Of a DNA stretch of 64,000 bases, positions 22,357 to 32,456 are shown piece by piece. A program made the translations under genes and the position numbers. Every line of letters begins with the position of its first letter. Position 1 is the first letter of the stretch. Source of the DNA: Pseudopithomyces maydicus (taxonomy: Eukaryota; Ascomycota; Dothideomycetes; Pleosporales; Didymosphaeriaceae); contig JANTUC010000008.1 of assembly GCA_026873275.1 (NCBI GenBank), positions 496,001 through 560,000 of the forward strand, given 5' to 3'. The notes beneath the pieces were generated by a model. That model did no database searches. It worked only from the letters and a program-made list of their open reading frames with translations, and was not told the origin of the DNA.

Positions 22357-23961
22357 TTACTCTGGTTCTTCCAGCCCTACAAGATCATTCGAATTACTTT
22401 CCTCCCACGGAAACTTCTCCATGAGTTGGTCAATCATGGCAGCGTGCGCCTCACTCCTAGGCGTTACATCCACTTTGAATGGACCTAATTGTGCGATAAG
22501 ACCTGGCGAGAAAGTATGCAGGTTTTCAACCTCCTTTCCATCCTCGTCCCGTGCAGGTCGTATATTGAATACCGCTAGCACTTGTGCACATGTCAAAAAA
22601 AGCGTCGACGTTGCCAGAAACCGACCAGGGCATACTCTTCGACCGAAGCCAAAGACGAAATCAGTTGGCGAAGGTTCAACATAAGGTTCTCTGTATCTTT
22701 CTGGTTTGAAACTTTCAGGATCGTGATAGACCTCGGGGTCGCGTGTAAACCACCACTCGTTTGGCATGAGTATCGATCTCTTGGGGATGTGATAACCATT
22801 GATGACATCATCCTTGTCGGACGCATGGGGTAGCGACATCGGTACGAGTGGGTGCCAACGTAAAGCTTCATCAACAATAAGATCAATGTAACCCAGCTGT
22901 TCACGATCGCTGAAAGTAGGCAGCCTTCCAGTGCCCACTATGTTATCAATCTCCTCTTGTGCTTTATGCTGTACTTCTGGAAACATACTCATGGCCAGGA
23001 AGAAAGAATTCATTGTTAGTGCTGATGTGTCTTGTCCGGCGACGTACATTGATACCGCTGAATATTTAATGGCCCGTTCTTGCTCTTCGGTAAGCTCAGA
23101 GCCGCCATTATCAGCTTTGGCTTGATCGATTGCTTGAGAGACAAACGACAGTCCTGTCGGATTCCCGTCTTTTTGTTTCTTTGCGAAGTTGTATGGAATG
23201 TTGACACTCTTCAACAAAGTCCTCCTCCAAATTCGTGCAAGTCTTTTGAACTCTACACCAGGGAACCATTCCGGAGTGTGGGCGATAATTGGTATGAGAT
23301 CGACCAGCCACCTACCGGGTACAGTTGCTTGGCTGAATTGATCCAAAGCGCGGTCCGCTAGAGTGATCAAAGGATCAGATGTATATGGATCAAGTTTATA
23401 GTCATATAAAATCCTAAGGATAAGCCCTCCAGTCTGCGTTTTGAAGTCCTGAGAAAGGTTCCTGCCTCTGTTCTGCTTAATGCGCCACAGTGCCCGACCG
23501 ACCATAGCCTCCTGTAGTGAATGATATTTCGAAACAGCTGCTTTTGATCCGAGTGGCTTGTATACAGATCTGCGATAGAGGCGGTGTTGATCGTTATTTG
23601 GTAATTGTCCGATCAGTTCGGACCAACCACACATATCGAAGGCGAATTTAAGGTCGGGTCGCCCAGAATAAATAGAAGAACGCTTCTCCATCAATTCCAA
23701 GGCGATGCTTCTGTCGTGGATAAGTATGATAGGTTGGCCCAAAACTGTGACAGAGCTGATTGGTCCATAAAGATCTTTGTGTTTCAACCAATGAAGATAC
23801 TCTATTGCCCCTGGTAGTGGGAGATCGTTCACATTACCCAGAAGAGGCAGTCCCCGTGGGCCTGGTGGTAGGCGACGGTTTGATTTTTTGTAGGACATCA
23901 ATGACCAAAGAATAACTGAGAGGGCGAACAGAAATACAGATATCGGTACAGTTGAATCCAT
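22357..23961 (-). CDS. Cytochrome P450 monooxygenase, microsomal type
   Basis: An intronless 534-residue P450. A membrane anchor (ISVFLFALSVILWSLM) and the proline-rich hinge LPPGPRGLPLLGN open the protein. The I-helix reads VAGQDTSAL, the K-helix EALR supplies the E-x-x-R pair, the PERF region appears as FKPERY, and the heme-binding loop is FGFGRRVCPGR with Cys about 444. General layout resembles the large fungal CYP group containing O-methylsterigmatocystin oxidoreductase-like enzymes; the substrate cannot be inferred. No polyketide synthase, peptide synthetase or terpene cyclase is nearby, so it is not obviously part of a biosynthetic cluster. Confidence 0.95.
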   Translation of the reverse strand: MDSTVPISVFLFALSVILWSLMSYKKSNRRLPPGPRGLPLLGNVNDLPLPGAIEYLHWLKHKDLYGPISSVTVLGQPIILIHDRSIALELMEKRSSIYSGRPDLKFAFDMCGWSELIGQLPNNDQHRLYRRSVYKPLGSKAAVSKYHSLQEAMVGRALWRIKQNRGRNLSQDFKTQTGGLILRILYDYKLDPYTSDPLITLADRALDQFSQATVPGRWLVDLIPIIAHTPEWFPGVEFKRLARIWRRTLLKSVNIPYNFAKKQKDGNPTGLSFVSQAIDQAKADNGGSELTEEQERAIKYSAVSMYVAGQDTSALTMNSFFLAMSMFPEVQHKAQEEIDNIVGTGRLPTFSDREQLGYIDLIVDEALRWHPLVPMSLPHASDKDDVINGYHIPKRSILMPNEWWFTRDPEVYHDPESFKPERYREPYVEPSPTDFVFGFGRRVCPGRFLATSTLFLTCAQVLAVFNIRPARDEDGKEVENLHTFSPGLIAQLGPFKVDVTPRSEAHAAMIDQLMEKFPWEESNSNDLVGLEEPE

Positions 23962-26234
23962 CTTGCATTCGGTCGCAACAGCAAATAATCGTTAATGTGG
24001 GTATATGGCTAGGACAGAACGACAAGTGGTAACAGCCCCATTATATGCGCAGATTTGGATCATGCTCATTCGAAGTACGAGGGCATAAGATTCAACTAAA
24101 AAAGCAGTGCATGGTCAAAAAACTTGATAAGACATGTGTGCGACCTTTCGGGATGTTTTCATTGGTCCGGAAACTCGATCGCATACTCCACTCCCATCGC
24201 GATCTTTGGCAGCGAGTGGTTTTGTAGACGCCATTTTCTGCCATTCACCAATCAATAGACATGGTCCCTGTTGGTGCTCGCTGCATAGCGCCTGTTCGGT
24301 AAGATACCCCACATTGCGATTCACTATACTGATATAGTTTGCCTTATCAACTGAAGCAAGCGTCACTTGACCTTCACCATATATATATATTTCTTAAGCA
24401 TTTCCGATTGATCTAGAAAGCGCCACTAGGTCTACCTCTGGGTTCTTGGTACTAAGCTGATTGTGTGGGGGTTGTTGGCATGACCCATGTGAGAAGGAAA
24501 AACATCGTCGAAAACCCATCACTTTCAAGCAAAAGGCGCTATGAGTAGTCCCTCAAAGTCGAATAGGTCGATTACGGGCGTTAGCATAGTAAGAAGCTTT
24601 TTTACATAATTCAAGAGGAAAGGGAAAATTCCTGGAAATCCTATACTCCAATGTTCTTAGTGCGCTCTAAGATAGTTGTAATGGTATCTTCAGTGATATG
24701 ATGTGTATTTTGCGATCAATGGCAAGTTCAAGCAAAATCTAGATATTTCGGGCCTGTTTGGAAAATCATTGTTCTTATTAAGATAACGGACATTTGATAC
24801 CCTCAGACGAAGCAGCAAGCCTGTGCGCTTTGCCAAGTCCGGAGTAGCACGTGAGCACGGTCGCGAAGTGCTGTGACACCTAGCTCAGCAAGGTAGCATT
24901 GGGGCAAGGTGAACTCCGTCAAAGACATGCCCTGCCAGAATATCATCAGATCAGCAACCGATAGCTTGGTCTTGTTGTGGGTCCATTGATTGCGAGATGT
25001 CTCTTTCCAACTCGAGTAACTTCTAATCTCCAGTCCTAATTTGGTGGTGCAAGGCTGGTCGAAGGTAGATGCACCATAAATCTAGAAATTCAAGATAGCT
25101 TAGAGCGCAAATATAGTATGAGTTGCGCTTTTCAGCCGACGTGTGAGCACAACTCGAAACAACGTTTGGTCTGGCAGTGCACTGCTGCTTTACATGAGGC
25201 ATAGTAAAGAGCACGCGACGAGGCTGTGCGAACCTAGGGCGTGTGGGGTTGCAACGCCTCAAGCTATGGAGATTAGATGGCCCAGGCGGGGCGTAGGCTT
25301 ATCCGCCCGGGGACATGAATTTGGCAGGCAAGTGAGGAAGTGCCAAGATGAACCTGCGAAGTCCGAGAAACAGTGGCGTGCGATTGTCCGAAGGTGTCTG
25401 TTCAATGTGATTGAGCCCAACTGAAGACCGAAAGACATGTCTAGGAGATTCTTTCTGAGGAGATAGACGAACACACACAGTACGACTACCTTGTTGATGG
25501 TGATGCTGTAACAAAATTGATGAAAAACATCTGGAGGTGTGATGATATCGGGGATGTACTGCACAAGATCGGAGTTTCTCAGCCTCCCCAGCCCCACAGG
25601 TCAGCCAAGCGAGTGCACTTCACCCTATTTTCCCTAGCGTCGAGCGCTGCATGGAAGACATGTTCGCCATTCTGGTGCTTCTCTTACCCATCATACCGTT
25701 TTTTTCCATCGTGACCCACTTCCGCCCATTAATAGAACCCGTGAGATTCGCGTGTGCGCGAGCCTCCGGATGTTCACTATGCATGGCTAATCTTGTTTCG
25801 GACCCATGAAACGACCTTTCGCGATCAGAATTACAGGGCCCCCAGCTCCACGATTGAAAGCTTGTGGTACTTGGGCGTATGCCCTGTAAGATGGACTTTC
25901 GCTTAGTTGGATTCTAGCAATACCGAGCAGGATCTTGTCCGGCGGATCACCCAGTAGCCCAACTGCGCCGCCATGAAGGGCAATATACAAACAGGCCGCC
26001 CTCCCAGGCTCATAGGTTCCTCACAGGTTTTTGTGTGTGTTGCAATACACTCGGGTGCTTTGCGTTCTCTCTTTTTTCATTAAGTCATTCTTTACCTAGA
26101 GCTTATCCCGAAAGGGTAACTCTACTCCATTCGCTCTTCATAGTACTCTCTGCGAGAGGTACTTGATTCACAGTCTTTTCTATCACAGATCATTTTTACA
26201 CCATCCAACTACACATTTGAAAGGAACATTCATC
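23962..26234. other. Gene-poor, AT-biased intergenic region
   Basis: About 2.3 kb between the divergent P450 and acidic-repeat genes. It is more A/T-rich than the flanks, especially at 24360-24800. No open frame has recognisable family features, and no transposon ends or target duplications were noticed. A decayed element cannot be excluded. Confidence 0.5.
24040..24047 (-). promoter_or_regulatory. TATA-like box upstream of the P450 gene
   Basis: The minus strand reads CATATAAT about 80 nt before the P450 start codon. Motif match only. Confidence 0.4.
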
Positions 26235-29200
26235 ATGGTTTTCAGTCTTTACAAAGCGGCGGCGCTCCTGTTGGTGGGTTCGATGGGTGTTGAGGCGGCG
26301 AGTGTAGCGGCACGCGCTCCTCCTGCTAACGAAAGAGTTCTCCGAGCGGGTACGAAGAGGTCTGCCCACAAGCGAAGCTTGAGAATCGAGCCCACTTTCG
26401 AGTTGGAATTGCCATATGTGGAGGGTACGTTAGCCCCATCGAAAATAAGATATCAACTGACTAGTCTTCAGAACCAACAAGATACAACGGCCACTCCGTG
26501 TTCGCATCGCAGGTCAAGGTAGCGTCGAAGAAGCCAATCCTCAACTTGGAAGATATTGAACACCACTTGGAGGATGTCCAGTGTGTCAACGGAAAGGTCA
26601 CTCTTAAGTTTGCCAACCCATCTTCAGCTGTCGATGCCCAATTGGCGTGTCACGGCCCTGAGGGTGGTCTCTTGGTTACTTCGCATGTTGGCTGCAACAA
26701 CGCTGGAGAACGAGCGGTATACACGTGAGTCTTAAAAGCCCTGGTAGGAAGTAATATATACTAATCCAACTAGTGTGCACGGTGCTTCGCCTGTTGGCGA
26801 TGGTTCGACTTTGGAACTTTCCGTCGCTGATTCCTTGTTCGAGTACGCTTTCGACAGCATAGATGTCGGTTTCGGTCACACCGAGGAGCACCACACTCTC
26901 CGCGAGCACATGGACCTTAAGATCCGCAAGCGACAGAGCGAGGAGGATGATGGTGAGGGCATGGCCACAGGTGCGAAGAACGCTACCAATGTCCTCGACG
27001 AGGTACCTGAGGACACCGACCCCAATGTCCACGATGTCAAGTTTGACCTCAACTGGGAGATCACCAACAAGACTTTCAAGCCCGATCAGATCCTCATGGG
27101 TCTTCCCGTTGGCTACTCTCTGACTAACCTTGCCAACCTTCCCATCGAGCTTACCTGCAAGAAGTGCATGACCAAGGGTGAGATCATCCTCTCTCAAGGT
27201 AACATTCAGATCGACACCTCGGCGCTCAAGGCCATTCCCGATAAGATCAAGGAGATTCCTGGTATGGTCGCCAGCGCTGTCCCTGAATTCATCAACTCGA
27301 TTCCTGGCAAGATGGACGAGGCTGGTGAGAAACTGAAAGACGCAGTCGCACCTGCTGCCAGCGCGATTGAGGCTGTACCTTCCAAGATTGAGAGCATTGC
27401 CGATGGTGCTGTTGGAGCTGTCACCAGTGTTATCGATGCTGTTCCCTCCAAGGTCGAGAGCTTCTTCAACAACATCCCCACCCCCGACATCGACTTGAAC
27501 CCCTTCGACAAGAAGATCAAGCGCAACACCGCGGCTAAGCGTCAGCCTATTCAGCCCATGGACCGCAAGGTTCGACAGGCCAAGCGCGGTGTTGACTTCA
27601 ACCTTGGCAACGTCATTACTGGTGGCTTCGTCGAGCTGAAGGCCAACAACATGGAAGCATACTTCGAGATGGGTGCTAAGCCCAAGTCGACTGGTTACTT
27701 CACCTTCCACGTCTTTGAACTCCCCATCCTTGGTTTCACCATTCCTGGTATTGGTCGCGCTGGAGCTGTCTTCGAAGCTCTCCTTGAGGCTGACTACGAG
27801 TTTGAGGGTGGCTTTGAGCTTGATTACGGTATGAACCTTGTGGTATGTATTCTATAATCGTCCATCAAATTCTGCGGCTAATCACAACAGGTCCCTAACG
27901 AGTCTACCATGCGCATTGATCTTGGCAACATGTCCAAGACTGGTGTTGAGGGCTTCCAAGAATCTACGCTGACTCCTCTCCCTTTCAACTTCAAGCAGAA
28001 GCAGCTTGATGGTTTCGTCAGCATCGCCATGGTTCCTTCCATTCCTATCGGCTTCAAGTTCTTGTCTGTCCTTGATGTTGGCGTCGAGGCTGAGTTGGAC
28101 CTTCCTCGTCTTGATGCTCTCATTTCTACGATCGATGATGCCGACACTGAGTGCAATGACCTTAGCTACGAGGAGGAAGAGGGCGAGGAAGAGGGCGAGG
28201 AGGAGACTGACGAAGAGGAGACTGACGAGACCACTGAGGATGAGGAAACCACCGAAGATGAGGAGACCGACGAGACCGCTGACACTGAGGATGACGAGAC
28301 TGTTGATGACGAAACCACTGAGGATGATGAACTCGCCGCCGATGATGAGACCACTGAAGATGACGAACTTGCCGCCGACGATGAGACCGCCGATGATGAG
28401 GAACTCGCCGATGATGAGACCGTCGACGACGAGGAGCTCACTGATGAGGATCTTACTGAGGATGACGAGACCCTTGCTGATGACGAGGAACTCACTGACG
28501 AAGACCTCTCTGCTGAAGATGACGAGACCGTTGCCGACGACGAGGAACTCACCGACGAAGACCTCGCCGAGAAGAAGAAGCGATCCATCTCCAAGCGTGA
28601 CGTCAAGGCCATCCGCCGCGCATCCAAGGCTCGTCGCGCTCCCGCATCCCAGCGCGCTCAGCAACGCCGCAACCTCAAGCGCCAGTCCGAGGGTGAGGTT
28701 GCTATTGTCAACGGCACCAACAGCACCCAGCCCGACAAGCTCTCTCTTGTCTACATCGAATGGAACGTTTCCATGTCTGTTATCCTTGGTTTCAACTTCG
28801 TCCTCCCTGGCATGCCTCTCGCCCTTCCTGGTATTGATGTCAACGAGCTCGTTCCCTTCAAGCCCATCCGCAAGCACAAGACTGTCTTCAGCACTGTCAA
28901 GGCCCTCCCCACCCTCTGTCTCGCTCCCAAGGAGGGTTTCCGTGCTGCCACTGATGTGTACACCAACCCTGTTCCCGTCGAGACTGGTGCCCCTGAGGCC
29001 GGCGATGACGAGGAGTTCGCTGACGACGAGGAAGTTGCCGATGACGAGGAAGTTGCGGACGATGAGGAAGTTGCTGACGACGAGGAGGTCGCTGATGACG
29101 AAGAGGTTGCCGATGACGAAGAGGTCGCTGACGACGAAGAGGTCGCTGACGACGAGGAGGTCACTGACGATGACGAAGTTGTCGATGACTCTGATGAACT

Positions 29201-30019
29201 CGCTGATGACGAAGAACTCGTTGATGATGAGGACGTCGATGATTCTGAACTCGCTGATGATGAAGAGTTCGCCGATGACGAAGAGTTCGCCGATGACGAG
29301 GAGGTCGCTGACGATGAGGTTGTTGATGATACTGAGGATGTAGTCAAGAGGCGCCAGCTGAAGGGACGTCAATTGAGGAGACGTCAATACGGATATGGCG
29401 TTGACATTCCTCCCAACGTCCCCGCCACTCCTACGCCTACACCTACTTCCAGCATCGTCGAGTCGACTTACGTGCCTTCTGAGTCTACCCCCACACCTCC
29501 TCCTCAGACCACCGAGGTTGTAGAGTCCAGTACCGCTGAAGTCCCTCCTCCTCCTGCTTCCACTCCCAGCAACGAGTGCGGTGGATATGGCCAGCCCGCT
29601 TGCGAGGAGCCCTCCGCCCCCGTCGAGAGCACTCCCATCGAGAGCACCGAGGTTCCTTCCAGCAGCTCAGAGGTCCCACCCCTCCTGAGTCCACCCCCGT
29701 AGAGTCCAGCAGCTCGGAAGTCCCTCCTCCTGAGCCTACACCCGAGTCTAGCAGTGCCCCACCACCGGAAGAGTCTCCTTCCACTCCCTGCACAACCGAG
29801 ACTCCTCCTCCCGCACCACCGACCAACACCCCGTGCACGACTAGCTCCACCATCACGGTGACGCTCCCCTACAACACTACATCGGACTACCAGCAGCCTC
29901 CGGGTACTGCCTCGCCGCCTGTGCCATCTAAGCCAGCCGAGTACCAAGGTGCAGCCGCTATGATGATGCCGACTATTAGCGCCGTGGTGCTTGCTTTCTT
30001 TGCTATGTTGATGTTGTAA
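26235..30019 (+). CDS. Large secreted GPI-type protein with two long Asp/Glu repeat blocks (one apparent frameshift)
   Basis: Unknown function. Exons 26235-26424, 26472-26724, 26774-27842 and 27891-30019, with introns of 47, 49 and 48 nt. A signal peptide (VFSLYKAAALLLVGSMGVEA) is followed by several Lys-Arg sites suited to Kex2-type processing. Two beta-rich globular stretches (for example FDLNWEITNKTF and FTFHVFELPILGFTIPG) recall uncharacterised fungal extracellular domains. Acidic block 1 (about residues 597-735) and block 2 (about 876-988, DDEEVA repeats) separate them from a Pro/Ser/Thr/Glu-rich stalk. The C-terminus ends in a hydrophobic GPI-type tail (ISAVVLAFFAMLML). The frame shifts at a C4 run (29679-29682) in the stalk; one extra C gives an exact 1213-residue frame. 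Cell-wall association and cation binding are inferences. Confidence 0.75.
28170..28576 (+). repeat. Acidic coding repeat block 1
   Basis: A degenerate GA-rich repeat codes for Asp, Glu and Thr words such as TTEDDELAADDE and DDEELTDEDL. It ends at a basic KKKRSISKR segment that may be a processing site. Confidence 0.85.
29002..29339 (+). repeat. Acidic coding repeat block 2 (DDEEVA units)
   Basis: Tandem 18-nt units code for DDEEVA at least eight times in a row, then drift into DDEELV and DDEEFA variants. Synonymous changes between units show the array is not freshly amplified. It ends at KRRQLKGRQLRRRQ. Confidence 0.88.
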
Positions 30020-30475
30020 GCTTGATGCTGATGAACATTGGGGACGAGGCTTGGTGATAATGTATCTACACGGTACTGGGATCGTATACCCTTTTCTATT
30101 CGTTGGATTATTATAGGGTTTTGGATATCTTGTTCTTGAATAAACTATTATAGAAATCAATGCATAGCTCTGGCGTTCTTCCTTTTGTTACAAACCATAC
30201 ACGTTTCTAGAGAAAAGTCTTCTAATCATGCGATATATCAGGCATGGAAACATGACCCCAAGCTCTAGCTGTGCGTGCTCGGTAGGTGCGCGAGCTCATT
30301 ACTATAGATCCTTCCGATACCTCAACAATCCCACGATTCACGGTGGTGGATCCATTAATTAGTGTCACGTGATTGCGACTTAGCGCGTTTTGACGCGTCC
30401 ATACCCACGCGTCGGCGTCATCGAGCTTTCACATCTCTTCCCCGACATCACTCCTAGCCCTTTCACGACAATACA
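30020..30475. other. Intergenic between the acidic-repeat gene and sub1
   Basis: It holds the 3' end of one gene and the promoter of the next. No other feature is evident. Confidence 0.5.
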
Positions 30476-31085
30476 ATGTACGCGAAACGTGGAGGCTCCC
30501 GGGGCGGATTTCGTGGCGCTGGCGGTGCAAAGAAGGCGTTTGGCAAGAAGCGCGCCGAGCCTGATGACGATGAATCCACAACCGATGCGCGCACGTCAAA
30601 GAAAGCCAAAAGCGATGCGGATGACGAGCCATTGGTGCCAGAGCTTGACACAGATAACGACAAAAATCCTTTCATTTCGGTACGTATTGATTGTTATGCA
30701 TCATATAAATGGGCGAAACAGCGGAAAGCTGATATCTGTAGCTGAAAGCGAATGGTACACGTCGCGTGACGATCAGTGACTTCAAGGGCAAGACGTTGGT
30801 GAGCATTCGTGAATACTACGACGATGGGGGTCAAATGAAGCCGGGAAAGAAGGTACGCTGTTTCTCTATCGCTGTGCTTGCGCCTCAGACTCACATTTAT
30901 AGGGCATTTCACTTTCGATCGAACAATACAATGCTCTCCTTGCCGCTGCACCGCTCATAGAGTCTGTTCTCACCGAGAGAAACGAGTCCACGGTTCGACC
31001 AAACTACGACGGCGAGACGACAAAGCCTGCGAAGGCCGAAGAGGATGTCGAGGAAGAGGATGGAGACGAAGATGATGAGGAGTGA
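30476..31085 (+). CDS. sub1: Transcriptional coactivator PC4/Sub1
   Basis: PC4/Sub1 is a single-stranded-DNA-binding nuclear coactivator that works with RNA polymerase II. Exons 30476-30679, 30742-30852 and 30903-31085 give 165 residues, with introns of 62 and 50 nt. An N-terminal Gly/Arg-rich segment (GGSRGGFRGAGGAKK) and a KRAEPDDDES nuclear-type region precede the PC4 domain: ISLKANGTRRVTISDFKGK, then VSIREYYDD and GQMKPGKKGISLS. A helical and strongly acidic tail (EDVEEEDGDEDDEE) closes it. Domain length and splice phases agree with the family. Confidence 0.95.
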
Positions 31086-32135
31086 TTGCTTATATGAGTC
31101 TGTGCACAATACCCGTGGGATGGTTTCATTTACACAACACTGTAGCCCGTGGGAGTATCCGGCGTCATGGGGTTGGGTTTTTCGCGGCGATACGACTTTG
31201 AGCTGATACTTCTACGGATGCTGCCAGCTCTATGTTTGTGGTATGCTCTTTCTTCATTCGAGCTTTTCATGTGAGCTGGAACTAGTGAATGCTGAGAAAG
31301 TGTTATTAAAAACGGGAAGCTGGTATGAGACAAGTACCATCAACCTCTAATTCCTTTTCTGAGGCATTGGTGAATTTGCTCCTAATCATGCGCAGCATCG
31401 ATTTGCTTAGGAGAGGTTCTCTTCCTCATCAAGTACTGCGGCTTCTCTTGGCGACTCCTTCTCCTCGAACTCCGCACCTATCACAGCTGGTTGTAGCTCA
31501 AAGAGAGGCGATTACAACGAAACGTGCATACTTGCCTACCTGCGAGCCTGCATCGCCCCCCACCCAAATTCAGCGCAATCCAGGATAAATTGAATTGGTC
31601 GATGCCAAGATGATGACGGACTCTGAGTTCGGACTAATTTCCTGTTTTGCGCCTGAGTTCTCAGGCGTGGCTGAGCCAAGATCAACACTGCCATCAGCAT
31701 CACACCGTTGTGTCCCGCGAAGCAATCCCAAGCCCCCCAGCGGTTGAGCTGAGGAAAATATGTGGGTCCCCGACTTACCTTTAACCTAGGTAGGGCAAAA
31801 TCATATATATGCGAAGAATGATGCCAAGCTACTCCAATGAGAGTTCGTAAAGAGGTCACTCTATCGCATGCAAACATCCAAGAACAAATTTGGGTTATGA
31901 TTATGATCTAAAAGTTGTGTACAGTGTTTAAGACGCCAGAAAAAAATTTCGTCACGGTCGTGTAGAGAGAATCCGCCCAGCATTATCGTAACATCGCCCA
32001 GAATTTCCCGCCCCCCTTCGCACGATAAAATCCCCGAGTCCGCCCCCAAAAGCGGAGCGAGGCTAACCCAGCGGATCGCACCACGCGGCCAGCACAGATC
32101 GTATTGGTGTTTATCCAGTCCCCTTCCCCGCCTCT
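31086..32135. other. Intergenic after sub1
   Basis: About 1 kb with the 3' ends of two convergent genes. Open frames (31536-31877 -, 31861-32145 -) show no recognisable features. Nothing else is seen. Confidence 0.5.
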
Positions 32136-32456
32136 TCACCCCCAAAGCATGACTCCCAGTCCTAAAGCGCCAAGCTGGAGCATGCGGTTCGAAGTCGTGG
32201 AGGCAGCTGAGCTGTCTGTGTTGTTTTGCTCTTCTTGCTCGTCATTGTTGCCGTGGCCGCCGCCTCCGGACTTGTACTTCTTGTGGCCGCGAGATTTGAG
32301 AATGAGACCAGCTGCGCGAGCATCAATTTCTGGTACCAGTGAGGGTGCGTCGCTGAATGGTGCTGGTGCTGCCTCTGGGCTTGCGGCAAGCGCTGGAGAA
32401 GGAGTGGCCAGGGCAAGGGCCGTGAAGAGAAATGTAAAGGCTACAGTAGCTTTCAT
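32136..32456 (-). CDS. Small secreted, probably GPI-anchored protein
   Basis: 106 residues, unknown function. The start MKATVAFTFLFTALALATP is a clear signal peptide; an upstream in-frame ATG adds seven residues (MQYTTHT) and fits the signal less well. An Ala/Pro-rich stretch leads to a basic, Gly-rich and Asn-rich middle (KKYKSGGGGHGNN) and a Ser/Thr patch. The C-terminus is hydrophobic (MLQLGALGLGVMLWG), like a GPI transfer signal. No cysteine is present, so it is unlike typical Cys-rich effectors. Confidence 0.65.
   Translation of the reverse strand: MKATVAFTFLFTALALATPSPALAASPEAAPAPFSDAPSLVPEIDARAAGLILKSRGHKKYKSGGGGHGNNDEQEEQNNTDSSAASTTSNRMLQLGALGLGVMLWG

Noticed and set aside
22357..23961. 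P450 as the centre of a secondary-metabolite cluster
   Set aside because: No backbone synthase, transporter or pathway regulator lies next to it. A lone P450 is not enough.
26676..27710. 344-codon open frame on the minus strand
   Set aside because: Antisense shadow of exons 2 and 3 of the acidic-repeat gene, with no family features.
29002..29339. CRISPR-like or satellite array
   Set aside because: Units are in-frame codons for DDEEVA with synonymous variation and no spacers. The genome is eukaryotic.
27882..29387. 501-codon open frame on the minus strand opposite the acidic-repeat gene
   Set aside because: It arises because GAC/GAT/GAG repeats read as Val, Ile, Leu and Ser codons on the other strand. 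Plus-strand exons have signal peptide, splice sites and GPI tail.
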